Shown one piece after another: positions 16,252-22,960 of a stretch of 64,000 bases of DNA. The notes beneath the pieces are model-generated. The model made no database searches, was not told the origin of the DNA, and saw only the letters and a program-made list of their open reading frames with translations. This DNA is from PALSA-555 sp035468285 (lineage in GTDB: Bacteria; Actinomycetota; Acidimicrobiia; IMCC26256; PALSA-555): assembly GCA_035468285.1 (NCBI GenBank), contig DATISY010000114.1:1-64000 (forward strand), in the 5' to 3' direction. Position 1 is the first letter of the stretch; each line of letters opens with the position of its first letter. Position numbers and translations under genes: made by a program.

Positions 16252-18444
16252 CTACGCCAGGCCTGTCGTCGCGTCGGCCAGGAAGACCGGCCGGAGCAGG
16301 TCGTGCCGCTCGAGCAAGTCGACGGTCGGGCCGTCGAATCGCAGTTCCCCCCGCTCGAGGAACAGGGCGCGCTCCGCCAGGCTCATCGCCCGGTTCACGC
16401 TCTGCTCGACGAGTACGACCGTGGTCCCCTCGGCGTTCACGCGCCGGACGATCTCCATCAGGTGCTCGACGGTCTTAGGCGCCAGCCCGAGGGCCAGCTC
16501 GTCGATCAAGAGCAGCCGGGGCCTCGTCATCATGACCCGGGCGAGCGCAAGCATCTGCTGTTCACCGCCGGACAACGTCCCCGCCGGCTGATCGAGCCGA
16601 GACTTCAGCTCGGGGAAGGTGTCGATGGCCTCGCTCAGCGCCGATCGGGCCCGCGCGCCGTCACGCCGGAACGAATGGCCACCGACCCGGAGGTTGTCGC
16701 GCACGGTGAGCCCGGAGAATGTCATCTTGCCCCCGACCAGCAGCGCGACGCTCTGATCGATGATCTGCTCGGGCTCGAGGTACGTGCAGTTGACCCCGAA
16801 GATGCGGATCACGCCCCGGTGCGGATGGTCGAGGCCGGACACGGCCCGCAATAGCGTCGACTTGCCGGCGCCGTTCGTGCCCAGCAACGCCAGCATCTCG
16901 CCTTCGTGGACCTCCAGGTTCACATCGAAGAGGACCTGATTGGCACCGTAGAAGAAGTCCAGGTTGTGCAGCTGCAGCGCCGGGATGGCCCCGCCCGCCT
17001 GGCGACGCTTCCCCTCGGCGTACCGCTCGAGCACATCTTCGATGACGAGCGTGATGTCACGCCGGACGTACCTCGACCCGATGTACAGCAGGAGACCGCC
17101 CGCAGCGCAGACCGGGCCGATCAACGTCAGTGCACCCGTCACCCCGACCGCGTCGGCGAACGCACCCAAGACGATGGCACCCGCAAAGCCGCCGAAGACC
17201 AACCCGTACACGCCGAAGAGGGCGAAGGTGATCGAGCGCATCTCGGGCGGCGCCGTGGCTGCGAGCGTCTGGAAGATCGAGATCGACAGCGGCGCGACGG
17301 CGACGTTGGCGAGGAACTGGAACAAGACGACCAGCCAGAGCCGGGGCATATAGAGGGATACGGCGAAGAGCCCGCCGTAGAGGGTGATGCAGAGGGCCGC
17401 GAGCTTCAGAGGCTGCTGCGGTGCACGGCGAAACAGGCGATCGCCCACCGCCCAGGCCACCGGGACGCCGATGAACGCCGCGAGCCCGACGATCACATAG
17501 ATGTGCCCGCGCTGCGCGGTGCCTTGGTGCCAGACCCGACTGAAGTAGATCGACCCGAACAGCGGAACGCCGGTGCCGGCGAACCCGAGGATCGCGACTG
17601 CGACGAGCTCGTAGTACAGCGACCGGATCCGCATGATCCGCGTGACCGCGGAGCCGAACAGCACCTTTGGCGCCGCCTCCTGCTGGCCTGCGATGTCCAT
17701 CCCGGAGCTCTTCAGGATGTGGTTCGACTCGTTCTCACCCTTCGTCGGCTCGCGAAGCCTGAAGACCATCATCGCGATCGGGATGCCCACCAGGCCGACC
17801 AGCAACGACCAGCGCCAGTCACCCGTGACGGCCGCGACCGTGGTCATCACGAAGACGCCGATGGTCTGCGCGAGCGGATCGGAGATGTTCCGCCACGCGA
17901 ACACGCGCGCTCGGGCCTCGGTCGGGTAGGCGTCCGAAAGATAGGAGTTCATGACCGTGTCGGACGTCCCGAGCGCGACGGCCGCGATCAGGTAGAAGAA
18001 GACGAAGAACCACACGTTCGGGGACAACGCCATCAAGGGGGTCGCGATGGCGAAGACCAGCAGCGTGAACGCGGTCACGGCCTTGCGGCTCCCCCGATCG
18101 CCGGCAATCGCGACGGGGAGCCCCCAGGCGATTTGCGCCACCGCTGCGACGAACGTCACGGCGCCTAGGCCCGCCAGGCTCAGATGGAACGAACGTTGGA
18201 CGTTCGGGCCGAGCACCCCGAGTCCGTTGCTGATCATGCCAGGGACGAACGCGGCCGCCGTCATCAACACCAACGGCGAGAAACCACCGGCGCGCAAGAT
18301 CGCCATCAGCGGTGGCGGCTTGCCTTCTCCGGTACCGGGCATCAATGCGACGTCAGCGACTGCGTCCTGGTCGCGGTGCTTGCTGACTGCTTCTTGTAAC
18401 AGTTCGTCGGGAACGGTGAAGTCGAAGAGCGCACCCCCGGACAT
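16252..18444 (-). CDS. MFS transporter fused to a LivF-type ABC ATPase
   Basis: This 730-residue protein is an unusual fusion. Residues about 50-470 hold roughly eleven or twelve hydrophobic segments with the MFS loop signature AIAGDRGSRKAVTAF and TSDTVMNSYLSDAYPTEARA. After a linker (about 470-495), an ABC ATPase follows with Walker A GTNGAGKS (about 522-529), signature LSGGEQQ (about 623) and Walker B RLLLIDELALGLAP. The ATPase is LivF-like, and no separate livF exists here, so this domain should pair with LivG on the LivHM permease. Whether the MFS part transports something itself or only anchors the ATPase is unknown. It is the first gene of the operon. Confidence 0.9.
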   Translation of the reverse strand: MSGGALFDFTVPDELLQEAVSKHRDQDAVADVALMPGTGEGKPPPLMAILRAGGFSPLVLMTAAAFVPGMISNGLGVLGPNVQRSFHLSLAGLGAVTFVAAVAQIAWGLPVAIAGDRGSRKAVTAFTLLVFAIATPLMALSPNVWFFVFFYLIAAVALGTSDTVMNSYLSDAYPTEARARVFAWRNISDPLAQTIGVFVMTTVAAVTGDWRWSLLVGLVGIPIAMMVFRLREPTKGENESNHILKSSGMDIAGQQEAAPKVLFGSAVTRIMRIRSLYYELVAVAILGFAGTGVPLFGSIYFSRVWHQGTAQRGHIYVIVGLAAFIGVPVAWAVGDRLFRRAPQQPLKLAALCITLYGGLFAVSLYMPRLWLVVLFQFLANVAVAPLSISIFQTLAATAPPEMRSITFALFGVYGLVFGGFAGAIVLGAFADAVGVTGALTLIGPVCAAGGLLLYIGSRYVRRDITLVIEDVLERYAEGKRRQAGGAIPALQLHNLDFFYGANQVLFDVNLEVHEGEMLALLGTNGAGKSTLLRAVSGLDHPHRGVIRIFGVNCTYLEPEQIIDQSVALLVGGKMTFSGLTVRDNLRVGGHSFRRDGARARSALSEAIDTFPELKSRLDQPAGTLSGGEQQMLALARVMMTRPRLLLIDELALGLAPKTVEHLMEIVRRVNAEGTTVVLVEQSVNRAMSLAERALFLERGELRFDGPTVDLLERHDLLRPVFLADATTGLA

Positions 18445-18677
18445 CCTGGGGACACTATCCCTGACCCTTGGTCCTCGCCGCGCAACCGTTCGCTGCGCGC
18501 GGGCGTCCCGTCGAGCGCCCGGACCGAGCGACGGAGGTCATGCTGCGCACCGCAGCACGGTGGCCTATCGTCTCGACGAGTTGTCGTGTCTGGCGACGTC
18601 ACCCCGCCTGCTCATGGCACGCTCGCTCCTGGGGAGGGTCAGCTGTTGCATTCGCACGTTCGACCGAGGGGGTCGTG
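18445..18677. promoter_or_regulatory. Divergent promoter region between the importer operon and the dehydrogenase/kinase genes
   Basis: These 233 bp separate two oppositely transcribed arms of the presumed catabolic locus and must contain both promoters. I see no open reading frame with coding character. A perfect inverted repeat lies near the centre (separate entry). No good -35/-10 pair stands out by eye. Confidence 0.5.
18541..18557. promoter_or_regulatory. Perfect 17-bp inverted repeat, candidate operator
   Basis: TGCTGCG-CAC-CGCAGCA has two perfect 7-bp arms around a 3-bp centre. It lies 96 bp upstream of the importer operon start and 120 bp upstream of the dehydrogenase start. Size and symmetry suit a LacI- or GntR-type dimer. 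No regulator gene is encoded in the locus, so the binding protein would be elsewhere. Confidence 0.4.
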
Positions 18678-19562
18678 ATGCGGGTCGGATTTATCGGGCT
18701 GGGCGCGATGGGTTTGCCGATGGCACGGCACCTCGTGGAGGCTGGACACGAGGTCACCGTCGCGTCCCGAAGCCGAAGGCCGGTCGACGAGGCGATCGGT
18801 TTCGGCGCGCATGAGGGCAAGAACCCGCTCGGGACGGTCTCCGCGAGCGAGGTCACGATCCTCTGTGTCCCGAACTCGCCGGATGTCGTAAGTGTCATGG
18901 ACGACGTGCTGCCGGCACTGGGGCCCGGGAAGGTCGTCGTCGATACCTCGACGATCGATCCTGATGTCGAGCGAGCCCAGCATGCCCGGGCCCAGGCGAC
19001 CGGCGCCGAGTACCTGGAGGCACCTCTCTCCGGCGGCACCGCGGGCGCCCACAAGGGTCAACTCACGCTCATGGTCGGTGGTGACGCCGCCGTCCTCGCT
19101 GCCGCCCGCCCCGCACTCGAGTCCTTCGCCGGCCTCATCGTGCACGTTGGCGGACCCGGCATGGGCCAAGTCGTCAAGCTATGCAACAACCTCATCTACG
19201 CCGCCCAGATGCTCGCCACCGCCGAGGCCACCGTGATGGCCCAGAAGTCAGGCGTCGACCTCTCAAAGCTGCATGAGGTCCTCACCCATGCCACGGGCGA
19301 CTGCGTCGCCGTCCGCACTCGGCTACCTGCGCCGGGCGTCGTGCCCGAGAGCCCAGCGTCCAACGACTGGCAGCCCGGCTTCATGACCGACCTCATGGCC
19401 AAGGACCTCGACCTGGCCATCGGGTACGCCGCCCAACAGAAGACCCCGCTGCTGACCTCCGGCGTCGTGCGACAGATGCTGAGTGCCGCGAGCGAGGCTG
19501 GCTATGGGCGCGAAGACTTCTCCGCGTTGGCCAAGATCGTCCAGGCGCTTGCCGGCGTGTGA
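18678..19562 (+). CDS. Beta-hydroxyacid dehydrogenase (3-hydroxyisobutyrate/L-threonate dehydrogenase family)
   Basis: The 294-residue protein begins MRVGFIGLGAMGLPMARHL (GxGxxG for NAD(P)). It carries the substrate motif APLSGGTAGAHKGQLTLMVG and the catalytic lysine motif MGQVVKLCNNLI. Family members oxidise 3-hydroxyisobutyrate, tartronate semialdehyde, threonate and similar acids. The ATG at 18678 aligns with the family start; a GTG sits one codon earlier. The stop overlaps the kinase start (GTGA). With the FGGY kinase it suggests an oxidation-phosphorylation step on a sugar acid. Confidence 0.9.
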   Translation: MRVGFIGLGAMGLPMARHLVEAGHEVTVASRSRRPVDEAIGFGAHEGKNPLGTVSASEVTILCVPNSPDVVSVMDDVLPALGPGKVVVDTSTIDPDVERAQHARAQATGAEYLEAPLSGGTAGAHKGQLTLMVGGDAAVLAAARPALESFAGLIVHVGGPGMGQVVKLCNNLIYAAQMLATAEATVMAQKSGVDLSKLHEVLTHATGDCVAVRTRLPAPGVVPESPASNDWQPGFMTDLMAKDLDLAIGYAAQQKTPLLTSGVVRQMLSAASEAGYGREDFSALAKIVQALAGV

Positions 19563-20962
19563 ATGTCCTCACCCTCGATCTAGGCACCAGTGCGACGAAG
19601 GCCGCTCTCTGGGCAGACACGCGTCTGGTCGCGCTCACGCGGACACCGATCGCCACCCGTCATCCGGGTCCCGATCGAGCCGAGCAAGACCCCGAGGACT
19701 GGTGGCGAGCGGTCGTCGATGCTTGCGCCGAGCTCCGCGTTGCGGCGCCAGACGAATACGCGTCGCTGGAAATGGTCAGCTGCGCAGCAGCGCGCGAGAC
19801 GTTTGCGTGCTTCGATGCGGCGCTCCACCCGCTCAGCCCTGGGATCCTGTGGTCCGATAGCCGAGCGGTCGACGAGTCCCGGGCGCTCGGCGATCCAGTC
19901 GCCTTTCGACGCCGAACTGGCGTCGCGCTGGGCCCAGCGGCCTGCGCTGCGAAGATCGAATGGGTCCGGCGTCACGAGCCTGACCGTTTTCGCAAGAGCG
20001 ACTGGTTGCTGTCCCCACGAGACTTCGTATTGGCTCGAATCACCGGTCAGGTGGCCACGGATGCGACCCTCGCGTCGCGCACCGGGCTCTACGATCTCAG
20101 CGGCACGCTCATCGAAGACGAAGCCCTCAGCAGGAAGCTGCCGCCGGTCATCTCGTCGCTGGGGGTGCAGCACCTCGCGAATGGTGAGGAACTCTCCCTT
20201 CCGGCGGGCGCCCAAGCGATCCTGGGTGCTGGCGACCGGGCCTGTGAGGTGCTGGGGATCGGAGCGACGGACGGCGTCCCCATGGTGTCGTGGGGAACGA
20301 CGGCCAATGTCTCCATCCCTCACCCGGGTCCCATCGACCTCTTGCCGGCACATGCCCAGGTTTCGCGCGGAGCCATCGATGGGTTCGTGATCGAGGCGGG
20401 CCTCTCCGCTGCCGGTGCAGCGGTCGAATGGCTCGCCTCGCTGACCGGCTGGTCGGAGCGCAACCTCATGGCCGCCGCGGCCGACGTGCCCACCGGATCG
20501 GGGGGTCTCCTCGCGTTCCCTTGGCTGTATGGCGCGCGCGCACCGTGGTGGAGACCAGATGTCCATGCATCATTCACGGGACTCACGAACGCGCATGGGG
20601 CCGCCGAGCTCGCGCGGTCGATTGTGGAGGGTGTCGCGGTCGACGTTGCTCGCTGCGTCGAGCTCCTCTGTCCTGACGCTGTTGCGATGTCACTCGCGGG
20701 CCGCGGGGCCGACGAGCCGCTCTGGCGAAGCGTCGTCGCCGGAATGACAGGGCTCCCGGCTCGTCGTCATCGGTTTGATGAAGCCGCCTCGGTTGGGGCT
20801 CGACTCCTCGCGGGGGTTGCGCGAGAGGAGTCGATCACGGTCGACGCTCTCAACCCCGTTCTGGATCATGAGTCAGCTGCGCCGGAGATCAGCGCCGCCT
20901 ATGCGGCGCTCAGGAAGCAGTCCGACCGGGCCGCCTCACGGTTGATGGACTCGGAGCTCTAG
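19559..20962 (+). CDS. FGGY-family carbohydrate kinase
   Basis: The 467-residue kinase starts NVLTLDLGTSATKAALW, the first phosphate-binding loop. It has SPGILWSDSRAVDESRALGD and the catalytic-base region LGAGDRACEVLGIG, followed by MVSWGTTANVSI of the C-terminal ATP domain. The length fits xylulokinase-like members. Substrate cannot be assigned. The GTG start is coupled to the dehydrogenase stop. A strong hairpin follows the gene and probably ends the transcript. Confidence 0.88.
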   Translation: MNVLTLDLGTSATKAALWADTRLVALTRTPIATRHPGPDRAEQDPEDWWRAVVDACAELRVAAPDEYASLEMVSCAAARETFACFDAALHPLSPGILWSDSRAVDESRALGDPVAFRRRTGVALGPAACAAKIEWVRRHEPDRFRKSDWLLSPRDFVLARITGQVATDATLASRTGLYDLSGTLIEDEALSRKLPPVISSLGVQHLANGEELSLPAGAQAILGAGDRACEVLGIGATDGVPMVSWGTTANVSIPHPGPIDLLPAHAQVSRGAIDGFVIEAGLSAAGAAVEWLASLTGWSERNLMAAAADVPTGSGGLLAFPWLYGARAPWWRPDVHASFTGLTNAHGAAELARSIVEGVAVDVARCVELLCPDAVAMSLAGRGADEPLWRSVVAGMTGLPARRHRFDEAASVGARLLAGVAREESITVDALNPVLDHESAAPEISAAYAALRKQSDRAASRLMDSEL

Positions 20963-20969
20963 CGACCTG

Positions 20970-21010
20970 CCGGCGGTGGCGACGGCTCTGGCATGTCGCC
21001 TAGCCGCCGG
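20970..21010 (+). terminator. Terminator-like hairpin after the FGGY kinase
   Basis: Arms CCGGCGG(T)GGCGAC and GTCGCC(TAG)CCGCCGG pair over 13 bp around an 11-nt loop, starting 8 bp after the stop codon. There is no T tract, as is usual for high-GC actinobacterial terminators. Confidence 0.55.
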
Positions 21011-21082
21011 GTCAGAACTGCACGCTATCGAGCAAGGGTGACGGCCGAGTGTCGAACAGGTGCCCGCCAGGCGAACATTGCG

Positions 21083-21155
21083 CTCCGGGGGCCGGGCTCG
21101 AACCGGCGACAATCCGATTAACAGTCGGACGCTCTACCTACTGAGCTACCCCGGA
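21083..21155 (-). tRNA. tRNA-Asn (anticodon GTT)
   Basis: The 73-nt gene folds with acceptor TCCGGGG/CCCCGGA, anticodon stem TCCGA/TCGGA around loop CTGTTAA and a T-loop GTTCGAG. CCA is not encoded. The last ten bases of the upstream HTH gene, including its TAG stop, are the first ten bases of this tRNA. The tRNA must therefore be co-transcribed with that gene or use a promoter inside it. Confidence 0.95.
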
Positions 21156-21778
21156 AGGTCTATCGAAGATAGCAGAGCCTCAACAAGCCCCATGATTGAC
21201 CGATGCACCTCTGCGCACTTGTAGTTCACATATGCGCAGCCGTGCTCGTGCTTGTTGCGCCGGATCGTCGGATCTGGGACCGCGCGGTAAGCCTTCCCGA
21301 ACTGCGACCGAGGTATCCCCGTCGTGGCCGACCAGAAGTCCTCGGCCGCGTCCAGATCGAGGCCAGTATGCAAATACACCCTCGATCGTAAATGTGTCTC
21401 ATCGATCTCGAACAGCTCACGCAGCCACTTGCAGAAGAACCGCACCATCGCCGGGTCACTATTCGCGAACACCACGGCACCGTCGGTCTTCGTACCCTCA
21501 CCGGCATAGAGGGCCGTCCCCGCCACGATGAAGGCCTCGTCGCTGGGCACGCCGATTAGATGGCGCCCGACGACCCTCAGCTCCGCAATTCTCCGGACCT
21601 TTGCTTCGTGAAACGGGTGGGGGCGACGATGCGCTCCCGGTTGGCGCGGTGAGGGCGTGAATGCCACATCGCGCACCCAGAGAGAAACGGACGACTTCGC
21701 GACGTCGAGCGTCTTCGCGATCTCCACAAGGGTCCGGCCCTCGGCTCGAAGACGCCGCGCTTCGTCTTGCTCTCGCAC
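21146..21778 (-). CDS. HTH protein with LAGLIDADG-like endonuclease domain, ending inside tRNA-Asn
   Basis: From the GTG at 21778 the protein has 210 residues; a TTG at 21844 would add 22. Residues about 1-40 form a resolvase-like helix-turn-helix (GRTLVEIAKTLDVAKSSVSL). The rest contains VAGTALYAGEGTK and VVFANSDPAMVRFFCKWLRE, then TGIPRSQFGKAYRAV. I recognise this as a solo LAGLIDADG-like domain family seen in actinobacteria and archaea. The assignment is moderate because the first acidic residue is Glu and no structure is known to me. The stop codon is bases 8-10 of tRNA-Asn. A perfect LexA box precedes it, so SOS control is likely. Base composition is less GC-rich than the neighbours, hinting at acquisition. 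Confidence 0.7.
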   Translation of the reverse strand: MREQDEARRLRAEGRTLVEIAKTLDVAKSSVSLWVRDVAFTPSPRQPGAHRRPHPFHEAKVRRIAELRVVGRHLIGVPSDEAFIVAGTALYAGEGTKTDGAVVFANSDPAMVRFFCKWLRELFEIDETHLRSRVYLHTGLDLDAAEDFWSATTGIPRSQFGKAYRAVPDPTIRRNKHEHGCAYVNYKCAEVHRSIMGLVEALLSSIDLPG

Positions 21779-21808
21779 TTTGCCGCGATATCCCGTTCCC
21801 GAACGCGT

Positions 21809-21824
21809 ACGAACGTATGTTCGT
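21809..21824. promoter_or_regulatory. LexA (SOS) box between the HTH gene and the small membrane-protein gene
   Basis: The palindrome ACGAACGTATGTTCGT contains CGAAC-GTAT-GTTCG, a perfect match to the Gram-positive/actinobacterial LexA consensus CGAACRNRYGTTYG on both strands. On the minus strand a TTGACA at 21832-21827 lies just upstream, so the box fills the -35/-10 spacer of the HTH gene promoter. On the plus strand TATTGT (21825-21830) follows directly, so LexA could also cover the promoter of the gene at 21850. Confidence 0.75.
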
Positions 21825-21849
21825 ATTGTCAAGGTGCTAGGCAACGATC

Positions 21850-22056
21850 ATGCGATTTCGTTTTGGCGCGGCGTTGGGGTTCGGGGTTGGTTACTACTTG
21901 GGTGCGCGGGCCGGTCGGGGACGGTACGAGCAGTTGCGTCGGGTGATCGCGCGTACCCCGTTCGTGAAGGTGCAGGCGGCGGTCGAGTTGGGCCGCGAAC
22001 GGCTCCGAGTGCAATCGGAACCGATGGACGCAGTGGTACCGCCCTCACCCAACTAG
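21850..22056 (+). CDS. Small YtxH-like membrane-associated protein
   Basis: This 68-residue protein begins MRFRFGAALGFGVGYYLGAR, a glycine-zipper-like hydrophobic segment, followed by a basic helix (AGRGRYEQLRRVIARTPF). Similar short proteins are widespread in actinobacteria, where a membrane-inserted N-terminus precedes the GRxRYEQ motif. Function is unknown. Its ATG lies 26 bp from the LexA box on the other side of the HTH gene, so it may be expressed with the SOS response. Confidence 0.7.
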   Translation: MRFRFGAALGFGVGYYLGARAGRGRYEQLRRVIARTPFVKVQAAVELGRERLRVQSEPMDAVVPPSPN

Positions 22057-22108
22057 CTGCTCCCGCGACGCATCCGTCACACCGCGCGTGGTCGAGATGC
22101 GGAGGCCC

Positions 22109-22690
22109 TCAACCGTTGATGGCAGCCCAGGCGGTGATTCCCGCGAGGACGAGCAGGACGACACCGGTGACGCGACGAATGAGGCTGATCGAGAAGACGC
22201 GCAAGAGGCGTTGACCGCCGGCCACGGCGAGTGCGGCGACGCACCAGAGAGCGAGGACGGCCCCGACGCCGACGCTGAGCGGCTGGTGGTAATGGGCAGC
22301 GAGGTTGGCGGTGAGGATCTGCGTGAGGTCGCCCCATTCGGCGAGGAAGATCACGACGAACGCGGTCGTGACGACCTGCCGGTGGCTTCTCGCCTCTCGC
22401 TCGATGAGGTCGCTCTCGTCCCGATTGCCTTCGATGAAGGCGTAGAGCGCCCCTCCGAGGAAGAGCGCGGCCACGAGCCCTTCGACGGCTCGGTGCGGTA
22501 GGAGCGCGAAGAGTCCGACTCCGATGGTCGTAGCGATCACGACGTGGACGAGGAAGGCGGCTGCCGCTCCGAGCCAGACCGAGCGGGGGCGACCGCGGGT
22601 GGCGAGGACCAGTGAGGCGAACATGGTCTTGTCTGGTAACTCGCCGATGAAGATGATCGGGAAGACAGCCGCGGCGATGCCGAGATCCAT
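22109..22690 (-). CDS. GDT1/TMEM165 family cation (Mn2+/Ca2+) transporter
   Basis: The 193-residue protein has six hydrophobic segments and both family motifs: IFIGELPDKTMFASL near the start and FLAEWGDLTQILTANLAA in the second half. These are the inverted-repeat ExGD[KR][TS]-like motifs, here ELPDKT and EWGDLT. Bacterial members export manganese, and homologues move Ca2+/Mn2+. The ATG at 22690 matches the family start. The 270 bp upstream show GC-rich inverted segments but not the GGGGAGTA core of a manganese riboswitch. Confidence 0.88.
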   Translation of the reverse strand: MDLGIAAAVFPIIFIGELPDKTMFASLVLATRGRPRSVWLGAAAAFLVHVVIATTIGVGLFALLPHRAVEGLVAALFLGGALYAFIEGNRDESDLIEREARSHRQVVTTAFVVIFLAEWGDLTQILTANLAAHYHQPLSVGVGAVLALWCVAALAVAGGQRLLRVFSISLIRRVTGVVLLVLAGITAWAAING

Positions 22691-22948
22691 GGGGAGCCTT
22701 CCTGGGATCCGAGAGGGCTGCCGGCTATGAGGGGCCCGAAGCGGTGTGCCCGGGTGGGGCTGTGTGTGGGGTGAGCGTCCCCGGGGTCCCGGGAAGCGTA
22801 GATCGGCGGCATTGTTGGAGAGAGACTTCGAGTCGGGCCGCCGGGCTGGGAAGCACCCCGTCGTCTTCTTCGGACGCTGTCCGGGCGCTGAACCTGCCCG
22901 GGTTCCCTGGCGATAGGTGTTCGTGTCAAGGGGCGGCCGGCGAGGGTC

Positions 22949-22954
22949 GATAAT
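22949..22954 (+). promoter_or_regulatory. Putative -10 box, leaderless transcript of the diguanylate cyclase
   Basis: GATAAT lies 6 nt before the GTG at 22961 (spacer GGGGGT). It is close to TATAAT and one of the better -10 matches in the window. No good -35 box was found. Confidence 0.4.
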
Positions 22955-22960
22955 GGGGGT

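Noticed and set aside
22691..22960. Possible manganese (yybP-ykoY) riboswitch before the GDT1-type gene
   Set aside because: The conserved GGGGAGTA core and the usual paired elements are not present; only generic GC-rich inverted segments are seen.
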